Positions 35,100 to 47,100 of a stretch of DNA of 64,000 nucleotides are shown piece after piece (position 1 is the first letter of the stretch; each line of letters opens with the position of its first letter). The notes below the pieces were generated by a model that saw nothing but the letters and a program-made list of their open reading frames with translations, did no database searches and was not told the origin of the DNA. Source of the DNA: Caprella mutica (lineage: Eukaryota; Arthropoda; Malacostraca; Amphipoda; Caprellidae); NCBI GenBank assembly GCA_947561585.1, contig CANNZV010001818.1:157465-221464 (forward strand), given 5' to 3'. A program made the translations under genes and the position numbers.

Positions 35100-37050
35100 A
35101 ATACCTCATTTAATCAGGAATTCATTATTTCCCACACGTGGTGTATAAAGTAATTGAAATAGTCTCTTTCATGATACAAAATCTTTATACATCCATAACT
35201 TTGAAAGTTGGAACTTGATGTATAGATCATCGAGCTTGTACCGTATCTCATTAATTAATATGTTGAAATTCTAAAAGCAATACCTTCCAGAGGGAAATAA
35301 TTTTTCAAAATTCAAAACAGAAGAAACTTCCAAGATCATTTGTACATGGGAGTGGTTAGTCTTATTTAATTTTTATTTTAATTGGTATCCAGGATACCTG
35401 CACTAATTCAATAACTAACACTCTTTACTGCAAGAGATTTCACTATAGATAATCCAGTATTATAAGAAAACTTTATATTAATAATTTACATCATTAAATT
35501 GCATGGGATCAATTTTCTGTCTACTCAAGAAATATACCACTTGTGATCTAGCTATGTTGTTTATAGAGGTTTGGCGGAAATTCTGCACTAAAAACACATG
35601 ATACTGATTTTGTACCGCAAAAGGGGTAATGAACACTGTTGCACTTGGTCTTCCTAAATTTTATAAAGCCTCATGATACTTAAACGTTAGATATCAGCTA
35701 CTATTCGGTAATCCCATCAAAATACCAACTTACTTTATCAGCATGAACGTTTTGATAAAAGTATATTTTTTCACAGAAAAATAAGTCTTCTAACAGACGT
35801 TGTCAAAATCTTTAATTAATACGAGAGCATGGCTGAATATTTGTAGTCTTGACAGTAAATATTTTGATGTGGACAAACTAAATGTCATTTGAAAAGGCCC
35901 TGCCAACCGGATTAAAATGGCCTTCAGTTCTAGAACATTAATGTGGGAGGTAGAGTCTTAGCATATATAATCCCATCTATTTTAAATAAAATTTAATATA
36001 TTTATAAGAAATTTACATTCTTCAAGTTGATGCATCAGTGGTAGCTAATTACAATACTTTGAGAATCATGGTTTATGCTTACTAAACTGATTGAAAAGAT
36101 TCATATTCAACTGGAAATCCATATTATCAGAGGTTATATAAACTCAGAGTTGAAGGCCACGTTTTCCACACTTCTCCTGATGATGAATAGAAATCTTTTT
36201 AATCGAAAGCTTGAAACCAAAAATACCTTCAACGCTTACGAAACTATAGTAATGAAAGGATGTCTAAATACTTTAAGCTGGATAATCATCATCAATTTCT
36301 ATTCATTTGTAAGTTACCATTGACAATTTTGAGAGCATTAATTTTAAGACGTTCTAAAATTATAAAGAATAAAACTCACCATTAAACTGCTGGATGGCAG
36401 AGAGTCAACAGTTTGATAAAAAATAAAAACGTCACAATTAATAGAATTTTGCTCAAATTTGTTGCATCAATTAAAAATCATTTCTTTCTAATGATTAGGA
36501 ATAAACAAAATAAAATTTCTTTCATTACTAAAAACAACAGTGCTCTCTCTCTCTGCAACAGTCCATTCATATGCGAATTCATCTATCAATTAAGTAAATT
36601 AAATAGTACATAGATAAGTAACTTTCAGTTCTTAATTTTGCCAATATAGAATTCATGACTTAAGTAAGTTGCATGATTCACAAGTAGAGCCTTTAGCTCT
36701 AAACTTTAGTTAGAAATGTTTTCCAATTTCTAATATCTACGGTATTATTCTCTATATGGACAGAAAAGTAATCATCTTCAAAATCAATAGAGGCCACGAG
36801 ACAAATTTATTCCATTGAACCAACTACAGTTCTTCAATGTTCTAATAAATAACGTTAATAATGGATATGCAGATTCGATGGCTTTAGATAAATTTATAAA
36901 TAAATGAAGTCCTTCACGTCTTATATGAATGAGAAAACTGAACCGAAAATTATCATTATTCTCTATGACCAATCTTCATACCTATAGACATTAATTTTTG
37001 AATTTCCAAAATAAGAAATAATTTGGAAATACAGGTTTTATGTGACTATG
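35100..37050. other. Interior of 5 kb element, no gene supported
   Basis: Only short frames of AT-rich composition. An 82-codon plus-strand frame at 36075-36323 shares an EKI..Q.EIHII segment with the minus-strand frame at 11606-11863. The likeness is also clear at DNA level and includes a one-base gap, so shared repeat ancestry is more likely than a protein. Confidence 0.4.
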
Positions 37051-37099
37051 TGTACCAAATTTCTGGTTGAACTAGTTGTTGCCCTAGTGCAACAACGTA

Positions 37100-39400
37100 T
37101 TCAACAGTCTTCAACTCTTCGTCAATTCCCGCGTCGCAGAAGAATTTATCGAGGAATATAGGTAATTAGGGTAAAGTAGGTATATTACGACACATAGTAA
37201 ACTGGCCTACTAGAAAAACTATGAACAGTCTTGAATCCTAGCAGGAGGTTATCGAAATTCCCCTGTTAATTCTCTGAATCAGAGAAAAACTTAACATTGC
37301 AAATTCATTTGGGAAGAGACTGTAGGCATTAGCATATAACTAGTAAGTTAACTGGCTTCCAGCAAAATTTTTATTGAAGAACCAGACTTGGATATGCAAT
37401 TGCAAAACATATCTGTAGTGGTATTAACAGTCTGTATTTGTTAAGAAATTAAATATTGGTACTTGAGACTAAAGTTCAAGTTACACGATATGTCTAGTGT
37501 TCCTTAGATGAAGCCAGTACAAGCTCGGGTCACAAATTCCCGGCTAAAATAGCTAACTAGTTGCCCTAGCTAAAAATTCATAGATTGTCTTCAATCATAG
37601 TAGTGAATATCGGAATCCCCTCTCAAATTGTTCTGAAACAGAAAATTTTCATAATGCGAGTTTATATGGAAGGAGACTCAATAGGCATATAGCCTGTAGC
37701 TAGTTAGTAGTCACCATGAATTTGAGACGAAATTTTTATAAAGAGTTAAAAAATTATACGCAATATAGCGTAGCGTATATTTGATATTTCCAGTGAAAGC
37801 ACGGTCTCAAAATACCGGCTTCAAACTAACTAACTAGATTTACCTTAGTCACAAAATTTTTAGGGTTTCTCTTCAAAATTCCCCTGTCTATATTATATCT
37901 CTGAATCAGAGAAAATTTCACGATGTGAAATTATTGTTAAGAGACTATAGGCATATAACCTATAACTAGTTAGTAGTTAACTGGATTATTATTATTAATT
38001 GTATCCATAAATTCATGGTGCTTCTTGAATGGAATACATAGCACTAGTAGCAATATCAATCTTTAAGTAGCTACCAATTATAAGCTAGATAGGATAAAGC
38101 AGGTAAATTGCGGTACACTAATTAACTGTGTCCTCTAACCACAGAAATATCATAGCTTCAAACAATAATAAAATATAGAATGCATTCCGCTACTTCAGAT
38201 ATCTGAACAAATTTCAATAAAAATTCGAATCAAAAAGTTTTAGAAAAGTTCTTGCAAAGACTGCAATTGAACCGCAATTTACCTGTGGGACCCTAGGCAA
38301 TGATTACAAACAAGTATTATTTACAATTTACGCCACTTTGTACCCGTTAAAATTTTTTATTTTGAGTATTATTGCACATATGTAAAGTTACCATATAATA
38401 TAATAAAGAAGTTCAAGAAAGTTATAGTATTATACGATATATAGTGTATATTTGTTCAATCCAGTAAAGCACGGTCACGAATTTCCGGCTTGAACTAGCT
38501 AACTAGTACCCTAGTCACGAATTCTTAGGGTTTTAGTCATCAAACCTAGCAGGGGGTTATCGAAATTCCCCTGTCTATAATTTTTCTCTTAGTAGAGAAG
38601 AATTTCACTGAGTGAAATTTGGAAAGAGACTCTATTGGCATAGCTAAGCCTATAGCTAGTTAGTAGTAAACTGGTAGTCACCAATTTGTGACGAAAATTT
38701 TAAGAGAGTTAAATAGTTACTAGATATAGGGTCAAGCAGGTAAATTGCGGCACGCTAACTAACTGCGGCCTCTAACAAAAGAAACATCATGGTTTCAAAA
38801 CACACGTTAAAAAATAATATTAATAAATTATATCATTCACCGCGCTTCTTTTGATATCAATGCAACATTTCAATGTAATTTGGGAGCCGCAATTTACCTA
38901 TGTGACCCTATCATATTTTTGAGATATCCAGTTTAAGCACGGTCACGAATTTCCGGCTTTATCTATTCTAACTAGTAACTCTAGTCACGAATTCTTAGAG
39001 TTTTAGTCATCAATCCTAGCAGGGGGTTATCGAAATTCCCCTGTCTATAATTTTTCTCTTAGTAGAGAAGAATTTCACAATGTGAAATTTGGAAAGAGAC
39101 TCTATAGGCATAGCTAAGCCTATAGCTAGTTAGTAGTTAACTGGTTAGTAGTCACCGTAAATTTGGGACGAAAATATTAAGTGAGTTAGTTATACACGAT
39201 ATAGCGTATATTTGCAGTGTAAGCACGGTCTCGAAATACCGGCTTCGAACTAACTAACTAGATTTACCCTAGTCACGAATTTCTAGGGTTTGTCTTCGGT
39301 CCAGCAGGGGGTTATCGAAATTCCCCTGTCTGTGAAATTATTCGAACGAGACTATAGGCATACAACCTATAACTAGTTAGTAGTTAACTGGCTCACTTAA
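37100..39400. repeat. Degenerate long-period tandem repeats inside the 5 kb element
   Basis: Recurring blocks in fixed order: GGTCACGAATTTCCGGCTT-like, TAGGGTTTTAGTC-like, GGGGGTTATCGAAATTCCCC, GAGAAAATTTCAC-like, then CTAGTTAGTAGTTAACTGG. Successive copies start near 37250, 37610, 37875, 38560, 39030 and 39315. A second motif, GGGTCAAGCAGGTAAATTGCGG, recurs between some of them. Confidence 0.75.
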
Positions 39401-39769
39401 AAACTATCAGCAAGGCCTGTTTTCAAGTACCACGCAAGATAGGTAATTTTTTAAAAATCATAATAACGAGCAAAAGTGGCTAAAATTGTATATCCTATAG
39501 AACTAATAGTAAAGCTATAATAAAATCACTTATCTGTATACGAGAACATCTAGGCTTGAATGAAAATCGAATTCAATCGATCACAAACACTGTGCACGCA
39601 CAACTAGACTTTTTAAGCCTAGGAGAGCAGGAAAAAACACACACATGTTAACGCGCCGAATGCAAATGGCGAAGTGAATGCTTAAGTTAACGGCCAATGC
39701 AGGTGGACATCTCATAAGTTGGCACCTCTGGAACACTCCAGAATGAACAAGAATGGCGATAAGTAATTG

Positions 39770-40990
39770 CTCTTTGTTGGGAGCGCCTTTAAGTGACTTT
39801 AGAATTCCTGCGGAGATTTTAAGGAGGAAAGAAGATCTTGACCTAATGTAGTCGATAACCATCAAGCCTTATTTTTTTGTTGAGAATTGCTTTCTCCATT
39901 TCGAAGCTGCAATATGGTCTGCAGGCTTTTTCAGCTTACAATCATATAGTCGAGCTTAGCTGTTTTCGTGATTCACTTAGATCTGCCGTTACCAGTGTGA
40001 CCAATGTAGTGATGTCAGTTGATTCTTTGGTTGTAGAGCAAACTGTACTAGTTGGCCTTGGTAGACCAAGTTGTAGGAGAGCTGGAGACATTGTCTTACC
40101 TGTTATTGTGTTTTCAATGTATTCTGTGAATGATTTGGTTGAAACCTTTCTTTCTAGTAATCATGTAGTTGATATCAGAGAGCTTATAGATGCAGTTGAG
40201 ACACGGAGGAGGGGTTTACAGGCTGATCTCCCGGTACCAGTCCATGAGTCCAGTCAAAAAGAATGGGATACACCATGGGCTCATTCATTAATGGAGAGTC
40301 TGTTTGCTGGGGCTGATCAAGTGTCAAAAACATGACTGTTATCCGCATTTCTTAACACGTTTCAAGCCGCACTCATATAACAGCTTTTTAATCTAACCTT
40401 TCATTTTAATATTAACTAATTCATTTCTCTACTAAGGTACAAAAGAGTTTTTGAAGGTTCAAAATATTTGAACATATTATCTACAAGCAACGATTTACAT
40501 ATATCAACAGTTTAAATGTGGCGTGACCCACCGGTGGTCACATGGGAAGAAACGTGGTCGAATACGATTGCCATACCGTCATTAGGTACACAGCTTGATC
40601 CAGAGGTCCTGATGGTAGCCATTGCTCTCAGAGTGTTTGCCAGAGTTTGCGAACCTCATTCCTGCCGCTGTGGTAGTTTGATGGATATCAGAGGACTGCA
40701 TGGCCTGTCTTGTAGGCTCAGTTCTGTGGGTCGCCTAAAACATGCATCAAAGAATGATGTTGTAAAACGGGTTTTGCTGAGAGCAGGACTCCCTTCACTG
40801 CTTGAGCCTTCTGGGCTTGACAAGGGTTAGTGCCCACATGGTATTAATATGTTCCCTTAAATGAATGGAAAGAGTCTGATTTGGAATGGCACATGTGTCG
40901 ACACATTCATCGAGATACATCTCAATGATTCCGCGGTTGAGACCGGTCAGCTGCCGGGGCTGCGTTTTTTCTAGCGTTTTTAATGGAAAA
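39770..40990 (+). pseudogene. Reverse transcriptase pseudogene, 3' part
   Basis: Coding resumes at once with ALFVGSAF, where the family has an 'LLGAPL' block. An open stretch follows (39877-40335) with FSISKLQYGL, SAVTSVTNVVMS and VVEQTVLVGLGRPSCRRAGD. About 180 bp of unrelated AT-rich DNA intervenes. Then 40516-40830 encodes SLGTQLDPEVLMVAIALRVF and the C-terminal Cys/His segment CRCGSLMDIRGLHGLSC, ending EPSGLDKG. Beyond the stop, 40831-40960 still reads as SLIWNGTCVDTF, matching the family's 'W-D-x-T-x-x-D-T' C-terminal block. Several stops and the 5 kb insertion show it is dead. Confidence 0.72.
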
Positions 40991-41149
40991 TGTTGTCTTT
41001 AAAAATCTGATTTCGCAATTATAAATTTTGTAGACACAAAAAAAATTATACTTAAACCTTATAAAAATTAAAGGTCCATAGTGTAAAACATGATAATATC
41101 GTAATAGAAGAAATTTAAAAGAATTAAACAAACAAATCTTTCATTCATC

Positions 41150-41192
41150 TTTCTAATATATAACCTCTACTCTTTTATCTAACCTCTACTCT
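41150..41192. repeat. 19-bp satellite, left stub
   Basis: Two or three monomers preceded by CTTTCATTCATCTTTCTAATA, the same left edge as the arrays at 951, 11982 and 23084. The last five bases, ACTCT (41188-41192), are the target duplication of the BEL element. Confidence 0.85.
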
Positions 41193-42217
41193 TGTTTCGG
41201 AATTGCTTCTCCGAATTAAAACAGCGTAATTTGACTGAGTTTTTATTTAGTGATCTGAGAAAGATACAAGAAGACACAATGAACAACCAATACAATAATT
41301 CAGAAAATGTGGACAAATAGTTTATCTAGTCGTGAACAAATACTCACTTCAGGTAATTTGGCGTTGAAAAAGAAATCTTAGTAGCCGAGAGAAACAAACA
41401 AACTATCGAATCTTCCCAATAATATGTATATAGATAGGTATATGTGGACTGAAAATATTAAAACTTTATTGAACATAGTTATAAATGAAACTCAAAACAG
41501 GTATAACAATTCACCACACGCACACACACATACACAAACAATAACGCCAAACTAACTTAACCGCTCGAACAATGTGGTGCACCACAGAAAAAAATACTCA
41601 CATGAATGAGACCTATAAGAACTGACAAATAAAGAAAACAGAAAGTATTTAAACTATAACTAAAATTGTAGAAATATAAATACAAGGGACTAGAAGAAGT
41701 AGTCAGAAAGAAAGGTGGCTCCATGAACAAAGTCGCCTACCACCGTCAGTGACAATTCTCATGGATGCAGAAAAGCTACTCCGTGAATGCAGTCACTTAC
41801 CAAAGGAATGTGATGAAACGGGACACAAGTACCGGTGGCTGCACCCACGGATGGAAGAGGAAAATGAAGAGGTGATAGTAAATGAAGTCTACAAGCCTAC
41901 TTAACACAAAATCTAAAAACCTCGTAGTTGAAGAGCATAACCCTAGCGACATCCCCTAAACTGCAAGTAGCGTAAAAATATGATAAACATACCCATGATA
42001 ATAAATTTAACATCAAACACATTTACCAAATTCAATAAACAGCCTTCCTAATTTATTATTATTATTAAAAATATTTAAGGAGTTTAGAAAAAAGCCTTCC
42101 TAATTTGAAATAATAGATCTGTGAAATTATTTGGTCATCCTACGTGCTATTACTCCAAATTGAACTTTATGGTGAATCGCCTTTTGAGGGGCGATTTTAT
42201 CGCTGCTTTCCAGCACA
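41193..42217 (-). repeat. BEL element 3' LTR (1025 bp)
   Basis: Matches 49297-50268 apart from about four single-base differences and an extra 52 bp at 42055-42106 (a 38-bp insert plus a 14-bp duplicated flank). Confidence 0.95.
42055..42092 (-). mobile_element. 38-bp micro-insertion in the 3' LTR with 14-bp target duplication
   Basis: Flanked by identical AGCCTTCCTAATTT at 42041-42054 and 42093-42106. The 5' LTR has the site once. The insert begins with an (ATT)n run, i.e. a (TAA)n-like tail on the minus strand. Confidence 0.7.
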
Positions 42218-42229
42218 CTCCCACCCGGC
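42218..42229 (-). other. Polypurine tract of BEL element
   Basis: On the minus strand GCCGGGTGGGAG directly abuts the 3' LTR (TGTGCTGG...), the expected site for plus-strand priming. Confidence 0.65.
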
Positions 42230-42488
42230 AACGAAAGTTGATATCATACATAAATAAATATATTCAAAGTTTCCCCATCAAAATATTACTTTTACTAGTA
42301 TAGACAAGTGGGAACATCATAATCGACAAAAAAAAACTCAGTACAATAAACATACTGTAATACAGTCTCTAGATAATACAGCTGATAGTAAATTGTATTT
42401 ATTTTTAACACGAACCAACTAACTACAGAACATTTAACTTATTTACAATGGAACAAAACAAATATTGACTGGAAACCCTATACTTAAA
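42230..42488 (-). other. BEL 3' untranslated spacer
   Basis: Non-coding stretch between the integrase stop and the polypurine tract. No env frame. Confidence 0.6.
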
Positions 42489-44123
42489 TCAGTCATTCGC
42501 AACTAGAAGTATAATTTCGGAGATTGGCCGCTGATAAGTTTTGTGAGATCCTTGTGTTACCGTCTCCACTGTAACTGATCGCACAAGATCATCGGAACTG
42601 TATTTTACTTCTTTTACGATCGCCATTGGCCACATGTTCCGATTTTCTGTCTTGTTCTTGAGGAGAATTACGTCTCCAATTTTGACGTTGCGTCCAGCGT
42701 ACAGCCACTTCGATCTCTGTTGAAGGCCTCCCAAATAGTGCAATCTCCATTTATTCCAAAAGCAGTCTGCCAAGAATTGCACCCTTTTCCACCTGTTTGA
42801 CCCGTATGCTGATAAGTCTTGTACAGACAGTGATTCCACTGGTTGTTCACTTGGTGAATCTTTCAAGGTTAATAACATAGAAGGTGATATGGGTATAGGG
42901 TCTCTGGGGTCTGATGTAATTTCCCACATTGGGGTATTGTTGACAATCGCCATAGATTCCATCAACAGTGTGGAAAATTCGTCTCTGTTAAGTGTCCGCT
43001 CTTTCAGATGATTCATGCTTCCCTCAAGTATTCGTTTGAGAGCGCCGATTTTTCTCTCCCACGCTCCTCCGAAGTGGCTCGCGTGAGGTGGATTGAAATG
43101 CCAGGTGCATTCGAGAGTCTCTAGTTCAGATTTTAGAAGATCCAGTGATGAATTAGCAATTTCCTGGTTGCTAACCCCAACGAAGTTTGTACCACGATCC
43201 GAATAAATATTGCGGACAGTTCCCCTCACAGCTATAAATCTCCTCAAAGCATTTTTCAGGCTAGACGTGTCTAACCCGATCAGAGTCTCTACATGTATAG
43301 CTCGGGATGCCATACAAGTTAGTAGGAGTCCCCAGATCTTCCTAGTCGCTTTGGTTTGTCGAGTAGACTTGCTATCTGAGACGGTGTATGGACCAAACAC
43401 ATCAATTCCTGTATTATGGAACGGTGCTATCATTTCCATACGAGACTTGGGGAGAGAAGCCATCATTTGTTCTTCAGGAAGAGCCCTCAGCTTTTTACAG
43501 GGCACACAAGTAGATAAGATCTTTTTAATCACCTTTGATCCTTTTTCGACGAAAAAGCCATTCGACCGGATGGCACCAAGTGTTAAGTGTCGACCTTGAT
43601 GCATGGTCCCTTCGTGATAATGTCGAACAATGGCAGCAGTAAGAGGATGATGGGGAGAGAGCAGAAGAGGGCGTTTGATGTTGTAATCTAGAGACGAGTC
43701 CTTGAGTCTTCCACCAACGCGTAGCAAACCCATTTCATCCAAGAAGGGGTTAAAGGTAGCCAAGCTTTGTTCCCTTAAGTTTTCTTCATTTGTCAGAGAG
43801 GACATAAGGGTGCCATAACAGGAAAGTTGAGCCGTGTGCACAAGAAGGCACTTTGCGTCAAATTTTGAGTTTGAGTATTTAATCTTGTCAGAGGATAATT
43901 TCCTCGCAAGGAGATTGCAAAACCGTATGATCATCATGGCAATTCGAATCATCCTTCCGAATTCACTCACTCTATCGAACAATATGTTCAAGGAGCTGTC
44001 ACATTTCAGTTCAGTTGTCAGAATGGTCTTGTCTTCTAGAGTTTCAGGAAGTGCCGCGTTAAGACAGAAAGATTCGTTTAGCTGCATCATTTCCCAGAGA
44101 AAATCCGGTCCTCTCATCCACAT
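42489..44123 (-). CDS. BEL/Pao pol, integrase part (544 codons, downstream of an in-frame stop)
   Basis: Inserts retroelement cDNA into the genome. Visible in order: a zinc-binding HHCC segment (H in HHPLTAAIVRHYH, then CVPC) at about residues 155-210; a DDE core with Asp in GIDVFGPY (~240), Asp in YSDRGTNF (~308) and Glu in FGGAWERKIG (~353); and a C-terminal DUF5641-like domain with FWNKWRLHYL and GDVILLKN (~450-510). It is in the same frame as the upstream Gag-Pol frame, ten codons beyond its TGA. The listed ATG is therefore just the first Met after the stop, and this is not a separate gene. All catalytic residues are present. Relics of the RNase H/IN junction (WMRGPDFLW) lie at its start. 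Confidence 0.93.
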   Translation of the reverse strand: MWMRGPDFLWEMMQLNESFCLNAALPETLEDKTILTTELKCDSSLNILFDRVSEFGRMIRIAMMIIRFCNLLARKLSSDKIKYSNSKFDAKCLLVHTAQLSCYGTLMSSLTNEENLREQSLATFNPFLDEMGLLRVGGRLKDSSLDYNIKRPLLLSPHHPLTAAIVRHYHEGTMHQGRHLTLGAIRSNGFFVEKGSKVIKKILSTCVPCKKLRALPEEQMMASLPKSRMEMIAPFHNTGIDVFGPYTVSDSKSTRQTKATRKIWGLLLTCMASRAIHVETLIGLDTSSLKNALRRFIAVRGTVRNIYSDRGTNFVGVSNQEIANSSLDLLKSELETLECTWHFNPPHASHFGGAWERKIGALKRILEGSMNHLKERTLNRDEFSTLLMESMAIVNNTPMWEITSDPRDPIPISPSMLLTLKDSPSEQPVESLSVQDLSAYGSNRWKRVQFLADCFWNKWRLHYLGGLQQRSKWLYAGRNVKIGDVILLKNKTENRNMWPMAIVKEVKYSSDDLVRSVTVETVTQGSHKTYQRPISEIILLVAND

Positions 44124-44153
44124 AGACTTATTTAGACCCTCTACGGTGTGAGG

Positions 44154-47100
44154 TCAACTGGCGATGTCTGCTGGATTGAGTGTTGAATTTATGTAGTGCC
44201 ATTGAGAAACATCTGTCAGTTTCAATATTGCCCCAACTCTATGTGTGACGTATTTAGAAAACCGTTTCTCCTTGTTGTAGATATATGAAAGAACCACTTT
44301 GCTGTCGGAATACAACGAACATGTATCAATGGGCAGTCTGATCTCTGAGGTCACTTCTCTATATAGTTTGCATCCCAGTAACGCAGCGCACAGTTCACTT
44401 CTTGGCATTGATGTGCAAGATTTAGGAACTAATCTAGAAGAACTAATGACGAAAGAAACATGGATCTCGTTATGAGTATTGAAGATCCTCAGATACACAA
44501 CAGCTCCGATTGCCTTTTCGGATGCGTCAGAAAAGATGTGAAGTTCGTAACGTGAGGGACTTCCGAAAGTGGGAGGAGTGTAACATCTCGGGAGATTTAT
44601 CTCGCGGAGGCTGGAGAGCGATTTAATCCACGTCGACCACTCTTCGTACAACTCCACAGGAAGGGACTCATCCCATTTCTTCGATGAATTACCGCAGTTT
44701 TTCAAAGCAGTACGCTGAATGATTTTCCCTTTTAATATAACCGGAGATACGATGCCCAACGGATCATATATGCTATTCGTAACTGACAGCATGCCCCTCC
44801 TAGTGAAGGGTTTATTATTCAATTCATTTTTTATGAAGAATACGTCATCAGTGATACGCCATGCTAGTCCTAAGGCTTTGTGTATAGACTGATCTCCAAT
44901 TGATATGTCATCTACTATTTTCGCTCTTTCAGACTCAGGGAAATGACTCGTCACTTGAGGAGAATTGGAGACAATCTTGCAGAATCTTATATCATATCTC
45001 CGAAGAATGCTCCGAATATCCTCTAAAAGAAGGATTGCTTCTTTGACTGACATGCAGCTGGCGAGTAGATCATCAACATATATGCTATCAGTTATGCACT
45101 TGATTGCCCTTTGATGTGTTAGTGCCTCAGGGTGGGTCGTTGTGTACTGGAGACCATAATGAGCCACTGCAGGACTCGACTTGTTACCGAAAAGATGAAC
45201 GCAACCTCTATAAGGGACTAACTCTTGGTTAGGCTTATTGTCTTTGAACCAAAAGAACCTTACGTAATCTTTGTGTTTGTCTGGTAAATAGAAATTGTAG
45301 AACATAGATTCTATGTCGCCACCAATGGCGACATCTCCAACCCTAAATCGCAGTAGTACCCCACGCAATCGGTTGTTTTCATCAGGTCCCTGCAGAAGCA
45401 CTGAAATTAGACTGATGCCCATGTATTTGGCGGAACTGTCAAATACTAGTCTATGCTTATTTTTCTTTTGCTGAGTGACTACAAAGATTGGGAGCCACCA
45501 TACCTTGTTAGGCTGCAAGGGTTGAATCTCTAAATCTGGTATCTGTTCGACATGACGAGCAGATATATTTTTAGCCATCGCACTGATACACTGATCCAAC
45601 TTGTCATCGTCATCTTTTAACTTATTTAATGTACTTTTAGTACGAAAGAAGACGGCGGACTTGTTGTCTGGTAACTTAATATCCTCATGCTTAAGAGGCA
45701 GGTCCATTGTAATGTGGCCATCACCGTTAGTGTGAATTGTATTCTCCATGATCGAGAGAAATTTTTGGTCATCTCTCGAGAGTCCTAGAGCATCATCGTC
45801 ATCGAATTCATCGAATATTCTGTCAGAACTGCAATTCTTCTTGGGAAATAATGTTTTCGAACTGAAGTGCTCATGAGATGTTCTCAAGACTCTTTTGACC
45901 TTTGTTTTAATTCCAGAACTTGGACATGGAGAGCCAACCAATGCATATCCCAGTAAAGTTTCATGGACAAATGGGGCCTTGTCTCCATAACAGATGCTTT
46001 TCATTAGGTTCCCCGAATTTCTACCAAGTAATAACAATGGTTCGGCACTAGTATCCAATTCCAAAAACTTACCGGCATGATGTTGTTGGTGAGGAATAGA
46101 CTTTATTATGTTTGGGGTCCCCACCTCATATAAGGATCCTGGTATATGTTCGCTAGTAATTAATTCAGGCAGAGAATAGAATTGATCACCTCCCGAGACC
46201 TGAATCCAGAGTCCGCTGAGCATGTACCCATCATGTTCAGACTTCAAAGCACTCATAGTGGAGATGAGAAATTTCTCTCTTCGGCCGGACAGGTCTAGAA
46301 GATTCATCACTTTTTCGTCGATATATGAAGAATCTGACATGTCATCAATGATCGCATATAATTTTAGGACATTCTTAGGATTTTTCTCATGATGAATCTC
46401 ACAAAGAACAGTTTTGGAGCAGCTAAGGGTGTTGGAAGGATTGCCACAGACCACACTACAAAGTGTTTTCTTGTCACCCCCCTCGTCTTCTGGACAATAT
46501 GGATTGGTGTATTTATTCTTGTTGTTATGGATACTTCTCTCGCGGTGCATTAACGTAACGTGGTTCCCTTTGCATTTGGCGCAGGTAGCATCACTGCTAC
46601 ACTCACGTACCATATGTTCTCCAAGACATCTAAAGCATAGTTTGTTATCGAGAGCAAACCTCTGTTTGTCCTGGTATTTGAGACTATTGAACAGTCGACA
46701 GTCGATCAAAGAATGCCCCTCTTTCTTGTGGTAGATGCATTCGGAAGTGAAATTTTCTTCCCCTGTTGAATGAATGTCTGCGGTACGCAGAGTGCGATTA
46801 TTCTTTGGTTCGTAAAGTTTCTCAAAATTTGGATCTGAGAGCTCTCCCGTGGTATACTCAATGAAATGGATAAGAGCATTGAGAGGAGGAACGGTGCCTG
46901 CGTTTTCTTGGCTGAATCTATGTCCGTGAGACCTCCACTTTATTTGCAACCAATCTGGCAGTTTACACCAAACTTGTCTTTGGCCGATGGCCAGATTAAA
47001 AAATTGCAGCTCGCTGTTACATCCCATGTTTGCTTCGATCATTCGACACAAATGCGAGAAGTCCTGCAGTTTAATCCGTAAGTTTGGTGGACGGATAGCA

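Larger units (their letters stand above)
34690..39769. mobile_element. 5.08 kb element with perfect 61-bp TIRs, no recognised transposase
   Basis: 34690-34750 and 39709-39769 are 61-bp inverted copies, beginning CAATTACTTATCGCCATTC. It interrupts the RT pseudogene. The interior is AT-rich. 34800-35096 (minus) is a 98-codon frame with no recognised motif. 36090-36156 resembles, inverted, part of the duplicated unit. 37100-39400 is filled with degenerate repeats. The sequence after the left TIR differs from that after the right TIR, but the latter continues to match the palindrome loop at 34480-34535. Superfamily unknown; no target duplication is clear. Confidence 0.75.

Noticed and set aside
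43210..44151. Plus-strand frames of 129 and 105 codons opposite integrase
   Set aside because: Shadows of the minus-strand pol frame, with no independent support.
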